A DNA stretch of 64,000 bases, taken from NCBI GenBank assembly GCA_965221555.1, contig OZ244895.1:3286001-3350000 (forward strand), read 5' to 3'. A program made the position numbers and the translations under genes. Under the pieces are notes generated by a model. The model did no database searches. It had not been told where the DNA came from and saw nothing but the letters and a program-made list of their open reading frames with translations. Shown one piece after another: positions 40,216-49,336 of this stretch; positions within the stretch are counted from its first letter, which is position 1; each line of letters starts with the position of its first letter. The stretch comes from JAJEAD01 sp965221555 (lineage in GTDB: Bacteria > Pseudomonadota > Gammaproteobacteria > HK1).

Positions 40216-42621
40216 TCAAGCGGCCGGCTTCTCGCACCAGAACTGGTACATGCCGGTGAAGGTCTCGGGATGAGCGGCTTCGAAGTCGGCCCACCGCGAG
40301 AGCGAGATCTGCCGGGGATCGTCGGGATACGCCCGAGCGTAGCGCGGCGAGGTACCCGGATCTTCGTGCTCGAAGCCGACGAACTCGAGACCGAGCCGGG
40401 AGAGCGCCGAGGCGATGCCCCCGAGATCGAAGTGGTGCTCCTCGACATGAAAGAGCAGGTCCCGCAGCCCGCTGAGCGAGTGGAGATCGGGGCTGCGCCC
40501 CAGGCGCTCGAACTCCGGGCCGAGCTCGCCGCGCAGCAGGGCGAGCCGAAAGGCGCGCATCCCCGCCGGCGTCGGCGGCACCTTCAGGCGCCGGATGCTC
40601 TCGCGTGCCCTCGTGACGCTCCGCCGCGCCGTCGCACTGTAGAGGCCGACGCGCATCAGGCCGCCCGCGGCGAGTCGCGACGCCGCCGCCTCCCATCCCG
40701 CGAGGGGGTCTCTCATGTGATGCAGCACGCCGCTCGCCGAGACGAGGTCGAAAGCACCGTCGATATCGCGCAGATCCAGGAGATCCCCGTGCCGGAAGCG
40801 GATGTTGCGCACCCCGAGGTCCTCGGCCATGCGCCGCGCGTAGGCGAGGCTCGCGAGGCTCAAGTCCACCGCGGTGACCTCGAAGTCCCGCTCGCGCAGC
40901 GCGAGCTCGATGGGCTCGTAGCCGGTACCGCAGCCGAGCACCAGAGCCCGGGTCCCGGCCCCGAAGGCCCGCGCCGGCTTCCAGGGGGCGAAGCGGCGCG
41001 CGAGGCTCTCCGCCACCGGCGAGCGCTCCATCGCGGCGATGTGCAGCCACCGTGGATAAGGCGCCGTCTCGTACTGGGCCCGCACGTGCCGGGATACCGC
41101 GTCGCGCACCGGCCCCGCGCTCGTGATGTCCGCGGCGAGACGCCGCTCCCGCAGCGGCTCGACCAGCGTGCGCTCCACCACCCGCGCGAGCTCGCGGCCG
41201 AGGCGGGTCTCGCCGGCGCCTTCCAGGCCCCGCGCGGCCTCCACCCGCCACAGCGGTCGGTACATCGCGATGCGCAGCAGGTCCCATCGCGCGCCCGCGT
41301 CGAGGGCGGCGGGAGCGGGCGGGGGCGCAAAGGAGCGCGCGATGTCCTCCACCTGGTCCTCCTCCGCCTCGCTCGACTCGAAGAGGTACTCGTTGGCGAA
41401 GCACTGCAGCGCAAGCGATGCGCACAGTCGTTCCACCGGCGCGGACGCCTGCGCCCCATCTTCCCCTTCGGGGCTTCTCCGCAAGAGCAGCGTCCGGCGA
41501 AGCCCGACGAGGACCGCTTCGAGGTCGGGGTCCACATTGAGGTTGCGCGCGAGCAGCTCCCGGAGCAGCTCGTCGCGTGCGAGCGGCAGCACGGAGCGCG
41601 CGACATCACCGGCCCGCGGGTCGCGCCTCGGGGGAAGACGGTGGCGGGCTCTCACCTGCGAGGCGGCGGCAAGCGCGAGGTCCTGGGAATCGACATCGGG
41701 TGCGCGCATCAGGCGCAGCAGCTCCGACGCAAGCGCCGGGTCGTGGTGCGGCGGCAGGTAGCCGCGCAGCACCGAGGCGAGCGCGGTCCGGGCGCCGGGC
41801 AAGTCCGGGTCGAGTTCCAGCGCGCGGCGGCAGGCGCTCCTCGCACCGGCCGGATCACCCTCCTCCGCGCGCAGGCGGCCAAGGCCGAGATGCGCCTGCG
41901 GCAGTCGCCCGTCCAGAGCGATCGCGCGCTCAAAGGCTTCCCTTGCCTCGGGCCGCCGCCCGAGCTCGTGCAGGACGTTGCCCAGATTGTTGTGGAGCCC
42001 GGCATTGTCCGGCGCCACCGCGAGCGCGGCGCGGTAGGCGGCGAGCGCCTCCGGGTGACGACCCAGGCGACGCAGGGCGCCCGCTTTCCCGTTCTGCGCC
42101 TCCCCCCAGTCGGGACGTGCGGCGAGCGCGCGATCGAACGCGTCTACCGCCGCCGGCCAGCGCCCCTGTCCCGCCCGCGCGTGGCCGAGGTTGAGAAGCG
42201 CTTCGGCATCGCCGGGCGCGAGCTCAAGGGTTCGCCCAAAGCACGCGGCCGCCTCCCCCGGCCGGCGGAGGCGCAGCAGCACCAGGCCCTGGTTGAAGTG
42301 CGCGTCCGCCGCGTCCGCTTCGAGACGCGCCGCTTCCCGGTAAGCGGCGAGCGCCGACTCGAGCTCGGAGCGGTGTTCGAGGACGGCCCCGAGATTCAGA
42401 TGCGCGGCGGCCGAATCCGGACTCGCCTCGACCGCCCGGCGAAGCCAGGCGAGGGCTTCACGGGAGTCGCCACGCTGATGGCGGAGCAGGCCCAGTTGGC
42501 CGAGCGCGCGCGGGTCTCCCGGCGCCGCTTCGAGGATCCGCCGGTACGCGGCCTCGGCCTCGGCGAGACGACCGGAGCGGTGCAGGGCGAGCGCCCGTTG
42601 GAAATTTGGTTCGGCAGGCAT
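40216..42621 (-). CDS. TPR-repeat protein fused to a SAM-dependent methyltransferase
   Basis: This 801-residue protein has about eight tetratricopeptide repeats in its first 290 residues and a helical linker. A class I methyltransferase domain follows, with motif I VLGCGTG at 561-567, an acidic VDLS loop and HGDLLDL. A C-terminal region of about 150 residues follows. Similar TPR-methyltransferases in proteobacteria have uncertain substrates; proteins or glycan-linked substrates are possible. No signal peptide is visible, so it is likely cytoplasmic. It precedes gdhB with a 137-base gap. Confidence 0.85.
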   Translation of the reverse strand: MPAEPNFQRALALHRSGRLAEAEAAYRRILEAAPGDPRALGQLGLLRHQRGDSREALAWLRRAVEASPDSAAAHLNLGAVLEHRSELESALAAYREAARLEADAADAHFNQGLVLLRLRRPGEAAACFGRTLELAPGDAEALLNLGHARAGQGRWPAAVDAFDRALAARPDWGEAQNGKAGALRRLGRHPEALAAYRAALAVAPDNAGLHNNLGNVLHELGRRPEAREAFERAIALDGRLPQAHLGLGRLRAEEGDPAGARSACRRALELDPDLPGARTALASVLRGYLPPHHDPALASELLRLMRAPDVDSQDLALAAASQVRARHRLPPRRDPRAGDVARSVLPLARDELLRELLARNLNVDPDLEAVLVGLRRTLLLRRSPEGEDGAQASAPVERLCASLALQCFANEYLFESSEAEEDQVEDIARSFAPPPAPAALDAGARWDLLRIAMYRPLWRVEAARGLEGAGETRLGRELARVVERTLVEPLRERRLAADITSAGPVRDAVSRHVRAQYETAPYPRWLHIAAMERSPVAESLARRFAPWKPARAFGAGTRALVLGCGTGYEPIELALRERDFEVTAVDLSLASLAYARRMAEDLGVRNIRFRHGDLLDLRDIDGAFDLVSASGVLHHMRDPLAGWEAAASRLAAGGLMRVGLYSATARRSVTRARESIRRLKVPPTPAGMRAFRLALLRGELGPEFERLGRSPDLHSLSGLRDLLFHVEEHHFDLGGIASALSRLGLEFVGFEHEDPGTSPRYARAYPDDPRQISLSRWADFEAAHPETFTGMYQFWCEKPAA

Positions 42622-42717
42622 CGGTCGTCCCTGCGATTCCCGTGGACGACATCGAAAGAACGGAAAAAGCAGGGCTGGAGCCCGGCATGCAGAATCGTCC
42701 TTGCGGGTGCTCCGCGA

Positions 42718-43194
42718 TCAAACGCTTTCGCCGATCTGGCTCCCTCGAGACACTCGAACGCTGGCGGTAGGGCCGTCATAGACCATGATCACTTCCGAGA
42801 GGAGGGTTCGCCCCAGTAGTACGCCGTGCCGTTGACCACCATTGGCGAGTTCGACACCAGCAAAGCGCCCGTATTGAGCAAGTTCCAGTTCGGGAACAGT
42901 CACATAGGCCATAAAAACTGGATGCTCGGCTGCACCTCCCACACCGCTCAGGCGCTCTGTATCAATAGCCCGCAGCCCGAGTTGTTCTGCAAGACCCCTA
43001 TCGATACAGCTCTGTTCCGCGCCGGTGTCTACCAGAGCCAATGTAAGGCGCATTGATGGTTGAGGAGATGTCTCCGCCTGATTCGGAGCCGGATAGGGAG
43101 TAACCAACACCTTGATACTCGGACCAAATCGGATGAGGGTGTCTGAATGGAGGGCACCGTCCTCGTCCCGCCATCCGAGCTCAGCCGTCTGCAT
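42718..43194 (-). CDS. Retropepsin-like aspartic protease domain protein
   Basis: This 158-residue protein has one aspartic protease half-site, LVDTGAEQS at residues 54-62 with D56, and a C-terminal LLGRTLLSEV segment typical of clan AA retropepsin-like proteins, which would act as homodimers. No signal peptide is seen. The start overlaps the upstream small gene by 14 bases, so the two form one unit. Base composition is lower in GC than the neighbours, which suggests acquisition. The substrate is unknown. Confidence 0.8.
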   Translation of the reverse strand: MQTAELGWRDEDGALHSDTLIRFGPSIKVLVTPYPAPNQAETSPQPSMRLTLALVDTGAEQSCIDRGLAEQLGLRAIDTERLSGVGGAAEHPVFMAYVTVPELELAQYGRFAGVELANGGQRHGVLLGRTLLSEVIMVYDGPTASVRVSRGSQIGESV

Positions 43195-43435
43195 GAATTG
43201 GCCTGTACGCTACCGAGGCCGGCATCGAAAGAACTCGCCGCTCACCAACCTCCCGGATAAGGTACGGACCAGCCCCGAACTGCTCTACTGCCGCCTCGGC
43301 CGCCTTATGGAACGTCGGGTAAGCGCCTATGAACTCCCCGTCGTGAAATATCACATGTTCGTGGGCATGTTCCCTGTTCAGTTCCTCGGACATCGCCTCG
43401 AATGCCCGAATGTTGCGTCGCAATTCAGCATTCAT
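43181..43435 (-). CDS. Small DUF5678-like protein paired with the retropepsin gene
   Basis: This 84-residue protein has a helical N-terminus (to about residue 24) and a compact alpha/beta part, HVIFHDGEFIGAYPTFHKAAEAA followed by GPYLIREVG. It resembles the small DUF5678-type domains that often precede retropepsin-like genes, but I cannot confirm the family. The ATG at 43435 has AGGAG six bases upstream, so I prefer it over the longer frame start at 43504. It overlaps the next gene by 14 bases. Confidence 0.7.
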   Translation of the reverse strand: MNAELRRNIRAFEAMSEELNREHAHEHVIFHDGEFIGAYPTFHKAAEAAVEQFGAGPYLIREVGERRVLSMPASVAYRPIHADG

Positions 43436-43613
43436 AGCAGTCTCCTGGTCTGTGGGATGGGCATGTAGTTCTTGTTTCCTGGTAAACAGCTTAGCATGGT
43501 ACAAAGACAGCGATTCATGTGTGCCTTAACCTGAAAGGGATTTCACATATAGTGGTACTACCCTCGTAATACCACAACATCTGGTGTAATCATTACCAAC
43601 AGTCAGCCAGCGA

Positions 43614-43931
43614 ATGTCTGATTCCTGTGCTCTGAATTTCATTTCGGGTGAAATACTCATGATTCTCGCGGTCGGGATCGCGCTGGCGGGCTTGATGCTG
43701 ACCGCCATGCATCGTCTGGAAGGCCGGCTCAACGCCCGCCTGGACCGCGTGGAGAAGGAGCTTTCCGGGCTACGGGAACGCGTGGGCCGGGTGGAGAAGG
43801 AGCTTTCGGGGTTACGGGAACGCGTGGGCCGGATCGAGGGCGTCCTCGACGGCCTGCGCGAGGCGTTCGCGGGGCAGCGCGACGCCATCGATGACCTGCG
43901 TGAGCGCCTCGGCGCCCGTCAGGCGGTCTGA
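43614..43931 (+). CDS. Small membrane-anchored coiled-coil protein with 14-residue repeats
   Basis: This 105-residue protein has one membrane helix (about 14-33) and then a coiled coil built from a repeated 14-residue unit (RVEKELSGLRERVG twice, then RIEGVLDGLREAFA). The first two units are encoded by nearly identical 42-base DNA repeats (about 43746-43829). It resembles the small protein at 46874-47062 in layout. I know of no function. An ATG at 43659 is an alternative start. It lies upstream of the porin genes on the same strand. Confidence 0.65.
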   Translation: MSDSCALNFISGEILMILAVGIALAGLMLTAMHRLEGRLNARLDRVEKELSGLRERVGRVEKELSGLRERVGRIEGVLDGLREAFAGQRDAIDDLRERLGARQAV

Positions 43932-44003
43932 CGGGGGCGGGGCGGAGCGACCGACCCTCCCGGGCCGCGCATCGCGCTCGATCGGGATGCCTGACCGCGG
44001 CGA

Positions 44004-44021
44004 TGTTGCGGGTTCGCAACA
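44004..44021. promoter_or_regulatory. Inverted repeat upstream of porin 1 (putative operator)
   Basis: TGTTGCG and CGCAACA separated by 4 bases form a perfect 7-base dyad about 40 bases before the promoter of the first porin. The same dyad lies upstream of the second porin at 45450-45469. Conservation in both suggests a regulator binding site; the regulator is unknown. Confidence 0.5.
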
Positions 44022-44059
44022 CTTGCGGGGTCGTATCGGCGCTAGTGTGGCATCGTGTG

Positions 44060-44090
44060 CTACAAATCGCCGATGCCTTTGACATAAACT
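44060..44090 (+). promoter_or_regulatory. Putative porin 1 promoter
   Basis: CTACAA (44060-44065) and TAAACT (44085-44090), 19 bases apart, align with the stronger TTGCAA/TATACT pair of the second porin. Both boxes are weaker here. This hints that the two copies differ in strength. Confidence 0.35.
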
Positions 44091-44133
44091 CCGTGCACCT
44101 GACCACGGAACAGGCAACTTCTGGAATTTGGTG

Positions 44134-44158
44134 GGCTCCAGCATCTTGCTCTGGAGCT
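44134..44158 (+). promoter_or_regulatory. Conserved leader hairpin of porin 1
   Basis: GGCTCCAG and CTGGAGCT can pair around a 9-base loop CATCTTGCT (8 pairs, one G-U). The loop is identical in the porin 2 leader, and one stem pair is A-U here but G-C there, which supports a real RNA structure. It ends 28 bases before the start codon. Confidence 0.6.
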
Positions 44159-44185
44159 ACAAGGGCAGTTTCTCAAGAGGTATCA

Positions 44186-45202
44186 ATGGCAATGAACAAG
44201 AAGCTTCTGGCTACGGCGGTCGCGGGAGCGATCGCACCGATGGCGGCGCAGGCGCTGGATGTCAGCGTCTCGGGGCAGGTGAACCGGGCCATCCGCTTCG
44301 CCGACAACGGCGTCAATTCCGACGTGCAGCACATCGACGGCTCCTCGTCGAAGTCCCGCTTCCGCTTCACCGCCGAGGGTGAGGTCATGGGGGGCCTCAC
44401 CGCCGGCGCCCACATCGAGTACGGTTCGGCCAGCAATCGTGGTTGGAGTGTGGATATCGAGCAGGCCGACAGGGCGTCCACTTTCGATCCTCGCCACTCG
44501 TACCTCTACTTCAGCGGCGACTTCGGCAAGGTCACCCTGGGTAACGCCCCGGCCGCCGGCAACCTGGCCATGTGGACCAGCCATAACGGCGCGTGGATGG
44601 GCACCGAGTACTCCCCGGACACCAACAGCGGTCTGAGAGTGATGGAGACCGACGGCAGCGCCAGCGGTCACTCCGTGTACTCGTTCTTCCCCAGCGTCAA
44701 CATCGGTCGCCGGAACACCCTGCGCTACGACACGCCGGCCATCGGGCCGATCACCGTCTCGGCCAGCATCCAGAAGGACAGCCCGAACAGCCATCACTGG
44801 AGCTTCGGGGCCAACCTGGGTCACGATGTCGGCGGCGCCAACGTGATCGGAGGTCTCATCTTCATGGATGATGTCCTCGGGATCGCGGGTGGACTCGCCT
44901 TCGCCAACGGCACCAGCGTGAACGCGGCCTGGGGTACGGACGACTCCAGCGGTCAGAACTACGAAGACATGTACATCAACGTCGCCCACAGCATGGGCAA
45001 CATGTCGGTCGCCGTCGATTACCGCACCACCGATAACAACGCCGGCATGGAAGGGCGGGCCATCGGTCTCGGCGCCCAGTACTCGCTCGGCGGCGGGGTC
45101 GACATCTACGCGGGTTTCAACACTTACTCGTTCGATGCGCCCGGCATGGATCTGGAAGACATCAACGCCTTCCACGTCGGCTCGCGGGTCAGGTTCAACT
45201 GA
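44186..45202 (+). CDS. Outer-membrane porin 1 (Gram-negative porin family)
   Basis: This 338-residue protein has a signal peptide cleaved after AQA (about residue 23) and a mature protein of alternating beta strands beginning LDVSVSG and ending HVGSRVRFN, with aromatic or polar C-terminal residues as in trimeric porins. GRNTLRYDTP and YFSGDFGKVTLGN segments match the Porin_4 family. The start has AAGAGG at 5 bases. It is about 90% identical to the next gene by eye, a tandem duplicate. It probably forms a general diffusion pore. Confidence 0.9.
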   Translation: MAMNKKLLATAVAGAIAPMAAQALDVSVSGQVNRAIRFADNGVNSDVQHIDGSSSKSRFRFTAEGEVMGGLTAGAHIEYGSASNRGWSVDIEQADRASTFDPRHSYLYFSGDFGKVTLGNAPAAGNLAMWTSHNGAWMGTEYSPDTNSGLRVMETDGSASGHSVYSFFPSVNIGRRNTLRYDTPAIGPITVSASIQKDSPNSHHWSFGANLGHDVGGANVIGGLIFMDDVLGIAGGLAFANGTSVNAAWGTDDSSGQNYEDMYINVAHSMGNMSVAVDYRTTDNNAGMEGRAIGLGAQYSLGGGVDIYAGFNTYSFDAPGMDLEDINAFHVGSRVRFN

Positions 45203-45229
45203 TCCGATCGAGTCACGACGGAGCGCCCT

Positions 45230-45247
45230 CCCTCGCCTGAGCGAGGG
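45230..45247 (+). terminator. Hairpin preceding the porin 1 terminator
   Basis: CCCTCGC-CTGA-GCGAGGG forms a 7-base-pair stem with no U tract. It lies just before the main terminator and is duplicated after porin 2, so it may protect the 3' end of the mRNA. Confidence 0.5.
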
Positions 45248-45263
45248 CGTCTCCTTCGATTCC

Positions 45264-45293
45264 AAACCCCTCCTTCTCAGGAGGGGTTTTTTT
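45264..45293 (+). terminator. Rho-independent terminator of porin 1
   Basis: A stem of AACCCCTCCT with AGGAGGGGTT around a TCTC loop, followed by seven T residues, is a strong intrinsic terminator 62 bases after the porin stop. Confidence 0.9.
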
Positions 45294-45429
45294 ATATCGG
45301 CGAAGGGGCGGGACAACGCTTGAACGGCGCGCCGCGGATGGCGATAGCGCGAGTTCCGCCACGCCGCACCGGAGCCCGCCGCCCTGACTTGCCGTTTCAC
45401 GAGAGCCCGGGGTGCGCATCGCGCCCGAC

Positions 45430-45449
45430 CGCCCCGATCGATCGGGGCG
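45430..45449. promoter_or_regulatory. Perfect 20-base palindrome upstream of porin 2
   Basis: CGCCCCGATCGATCGGGGCG is a perfect palindrome directly before the TGTTGCG dyad. It is not conserved in the porin 1 upstream region, where only a degenerate version is seen, so it may be porin 2 specific or a processed terminator relic. Confidence 0.4.
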
Positions 45450-45469
45450 ATGTTGCGGTTTCGCAACAT
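45450..45469. promoter_or_regulatory. Inverted repeat upstream of porin 2 (putative operator)
   Basis: ATGTTGCGGTTTCGCAACAT has perfect 8-base arms around GTTT. The same dyad with 7-base arms lies at 44004-44021 before porin 1. It sits about 37 bases upstream of the -35 box. Confidence 0.5.
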
Positions 45470-45505
45470 TTTCGGGGGCAGATTGGCGTTTTTTCGCATC
45501 GTGTG

Positions 45506-45536
45506 TTGCAAAACGCCGACGCCGATGCCCTATACT
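45506..45536 (+). promoter_or_regulatory. Putative porin 2 promoter
   Basis: TTGCAA (45506-45511) and TATACT (45531-45536), spaced by 19 bases, resemble a sigma-70 promoter with a good -10 box. The resulting leader would be about 95 bases and include the conserved hairpin. Confidence 0.5.
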
Positions 45537-45560
45537 GCGCTCGCCCGACTACGGATGGGC

Positions 45561-45603
45561 AACTTCTAGAAGTTGGAGGGCTCCGGCATCTTGCTCCGGA
45601 GCC
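45561..45603 (+). promoter_or_regulatory. Structured leader of porin 2
   Basis: AACTTCTAGAAGTT (45561-45574) is a perfect palindrome. It is followed by GGCTCCGG-CATCTTGCT-CCGGAGCC (45579-45603), a perfect 8-pair stem with the same 9-base loop as in porin 1. The G85-C97 pair (45585/45597) is replaced by A-U in porin 1, a compensatory change. Confidence 0.6.
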
Positions 45604-45636
45604 ACAAGGACAGTTTCTCAAGAGGAATCAACAGCA

Positions 45637-46647
45637 ATGAACAGAAAGCTTCTGGCTACGGCTGTCGCCGGCGCGATCGCGCCAATGGCGGCGCAGGCGC
45701 TGGATGTCAGCGTCTCGGGGCACGTGAACCGCGCCATCCGCTTCGCCGACAACGGCGTCAACTCCGACGTGCAGCACGTCGACGGCTCCGCGTCGAAGTC
45801 CCGCTTCCGCTTCACCGCCGAGGGTGAGGTCATGGGTGGTCTGACCGCCGGCGCCCACATCGAGTACGGGTCTGCCAACAACCCTGGCGGCGGAACCGAC
45901 ATCGATGCCGCCGACACGGCGGCTCCCTTCGATCCTCGCCACTCGTACCTATACTTCAGCGGCGACTTCGGCAGGGTCACCCTGGGCAACGCCCCGGCCG
46001 CCGGCAACCTGGCCATGTGGCAGAGCCACAACGGCGCGTGGATGGGCACCGAGTACTCCCCGGACACCAACAGCGGTCTGCATGTGATGATGACCGACGG
46101 CACTGCCAGCGGTCATTCCGTCTACTCGTTCTTCCCCAGCGTCAACATCGGTCGCCGGAACACCCTGCGCTACGACACGCCGGCCATCGGGCCGATCACC
46201 GTCTCGGCCAGCATCCAGAAGGACAGCCCGAACAGCCATCACTGGAGCTTCGGGGCCAACCTGGGTCACGACGTGGGCGGCGCCAACGTGATCGGAGGCC
46301 TTATCTTCATGGATGACGTCCTCGGGATCTCGGGTGGTCTCGCCTTCGCCAACGGCACCAGCGTGAACGCGGCCTGGGGTACGGACAACTCCAGCGGTCA
46401 GGACTACGAAGACATGTACATCAACGTCGCCCACAGCATGGGCAACATGTCGGTCGCCGTCGATTACCGCAGTACCGACAACGACTCCGGCATGGAAGGG
46501 CGGGCCATCGGTCTCGGCGCCCAGTACTCGCTCGGCGGCGGGGTCGATATCTACGCGGGCTTCAACAGCTACTCGTTCGATAAGCCCGGCGCGGATCTGG
46601 AAGACATCAACGCCTTCCACGTCGGCTCGCGGGTGCAGTTCAACTGA
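45637..46647 (+). CDS. Outer-membrane porin 2 (tandem duplicate)
   Basis: This 336-residue porin has the same signal peptide and strand pattern as the gene upstream. Differences cluster in one likely surface loop (about residues 70-90, with NNPGGGTDIDAADTAAPF) and scattered sites; long central stretches are identical at the DNA level. AAGAGGA lies 10 bases before the ATG at 45637. The duplicated unit is about 1.45 kb and includes promoter, leader and terminator. Confidence 0.9.
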   Translation: MNRKLLATAVAGAIAPMAAQALDVSVSGHVNRAIRFADNGVNSDVQHVDGSASKSRFRFTAEGEVMGGLTAGAHIEYGSANNPGGGTDIDAADTAAPFDPRHSYLYFSGDFGRVTLGNAPAAGNLAMWQSHNGAWMGTEYSPDTNSGLHVMMTDGTASGHSVYSFFPSVNIGRRNTLRYDTPAIGPITVSASIQKDSPNSHHWSFGANLGHDVGGANVIGGLIFMDDVLGISGGLAFANGTSVNAAWGTDNSSGQDYEDMYINVAHSMGNMSVAVDYRSTDNDSGMEGRAIGLGAQYSLGGGVDIYAGFNSYSFDKPGADLEDINAFHVGSRVQFN

Positions 46648-46674
46648 TCCGATCGAGTCGCGACGGAGCGCCCT

Positions 46675-46692
46675 CCCTCGCCTGAGCGAGGG
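46675..46692 (+). terminator. Hairpin preceding the porin 2 terminator
   Basis: This is the same CCCTCGC-CTGA-GCGAGGG stem-loop as after porin 1, placed between the stop codon and the main terminator. It has no T tract. Confidence 0.5.
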
Positions 46693-46708
46693 CGTCTCCT
46701 TCGATTCC

Positions 46709-46739
46709 AAACCCCTCCTTCTCAGGAGGGGTTTTTTTT
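46709..46739 (+). terminator. Rho-independent terminator of porin 2
   Basis: A stem AACCCCTCCT/AGGAGGGGTT with a TCTC loop is followed by eight T residues. It is a duplicate of the porin 1 terminator. Confidence 0.9.
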
Positions 46740-46873
46740 CGCCTCGCGTAAAGGCCAAGGGGCGGACTCAGCCGTACGAACGCGCCCCGGACGGCGTGCG
46801 ACGCAATCCAGGCCCGAGTCGCGCTTCCGTCGTCTTGAGTCAGGGCAATCGGGCGGCGAGGAAGGCCCGCCCC

Positions 46874-47062
46874 TCAAGGGGATGCCGCAGCGGCCTCCCG
46901 CCCCGCGGAGCCGTTACGGCGCGCAAAACCCTCGAAGAGGCCCTCCAGGCGCGCCATGCGCTCACGAAGATCACCGACATCACGACGGAGACTCCACAGG
47001 AACCCGAGTGCGGCGGCGTTCGACAGACCGACGATGACGATCGCGATGAACTCTGGTGACAC
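46874..47062 (-). CDS. Small membrane-anchored coiled-coil protein
   Basis: This 62-residue protein has an N-terminal membrane helix (about residues 5-25), a short amphipathic coiled coil (DVGDLRERMARLEGLFEGF) and a basic tail. I chose the GTG at 47062 because AAGGAG lies six bases upstream; the ATG at 47083 gives seven extra residues. The layout is like that of the 43614-43931 protein on the other side of the porins. Function unknown. Confidence 0.65.
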   Translation of the reverse strand: MSPEFIAIVIVGLSNAAALGFLWSLRRDVGDLRERMARLEGLFEGFARRNGSAGREAAAASP

Positions 47063-47187
47063 GGCGCTCTCCTTAGCTCGCATGTTCTTTCCGAGTGCTT
47101 ACCGATCCTTTCACAGGCCCTGAACCCCTGCAATGGCGGGTCGGAATCGCTTGGCAAAGGTTCGGACTCCGAACCGGCCCGGGCCTC

Positions 47188-47535
47188 CTACTCGCGCACC
47201 ACCATCGGCCCCATTCTGCGCCCCCCCATCAGGTGCAGGTGCACGTGCATGACTTCCTGGCCCCCGTCCCGGTTGCAGTTGATGATCAGGCGATAACCGC
47301 TCTCCGCGATGCCCTCCTCCCGGGCGAGGCGCCGGGCCACCAGCACCATGTGGCCGATCAGGTGCTCGTCCCCGTCCTCGAAGTCGTCAACAGTCGCGAC
47401 CTCGCGGTTGGGAATGATCAGGACATGGGTGGGAGCCACCGGATTGATGTCGCGAAAACAGGTGACGAGGTCGTCCTGGTAGACGATGTCGGCCGGCACC
47501 TCGCCTTTGATGATCCGGGAGAAAATCGTCGACAT
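47188..47535 (-). CDS. hinT: HIT-family nucleotide hydrolase (HinT-like)
   Basis: This 115-residue protein has the histidine triad H97-V-H99-L-H101 followed by MGG, and the FSRIIKGEVPADIVYQDD start of the HinT branch. It hydrolyses purine phosphoramidates. The ATG at 47535 matches family length; the frame extends nine codons further without homology. It is divergent from mmsA. Confidence 0.92.
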   Translation of the reverse strand: MSTIFSRIIKGEVPADIVYQDDLVTCFRDINPVAPTHVLIIPNREVATVDDFEDGDEHLIGHMVLVARRLAREEGIAESGYRLIINCNRDGGQEVMHVHLHLMGGRRMGPMVVRE

Positions 47536-47797
47536 GAGCGCTCCTGAGAAATCTGTCAGCACGTCTCATTATGCCCCTCTCCGCGTTCACGTGGCGGTTC
47601 GGGGGGAGAGATTCGGGGCGGACCGGGTGGGAAGACAAGGGGCGGTATTCGCCTCATGGCGAGAGCAGGCGCCAGTACAAAACAGTTCCCGAGGAACCAG
47701 GCCCGCAATGCCCGGATCGAGATGGGTGGGCTATGCTATGGACGCGGGCAACGCAGCGGACCTTGCCACGGACGCGGCGACAATCGAGGAGCACAGC

Positions 47798-49303
<1,506 letters not shown>

Positions 49304-49336
49304 ACGCCTCCCCGCCGGTCCGCGGAAGGGGCGCGC

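Noticed and set aside
37055..40273. A 1,072-codon open frame on the plus strand opposite the glutamate dehydrogenase gene
   Set aside because: It is the antisense of a clear, conserved gene and its translation is low-complexity and rich in His, Arg and Glu, as expected from high-GC third-position bias.
35976..40448. A 1,490-codon open frame on the minus strand in another frame of the dehydrogenase gene
   Set aside because: The translation is arginine/proline-rich with no motifs, whereas the chosen frame carries all family signatures.
43746..43829. Direct repeats that might be a CRISPR array
   Set aside because: They are adjacent coding repeats without spacers, inside a coiled-coil gene.
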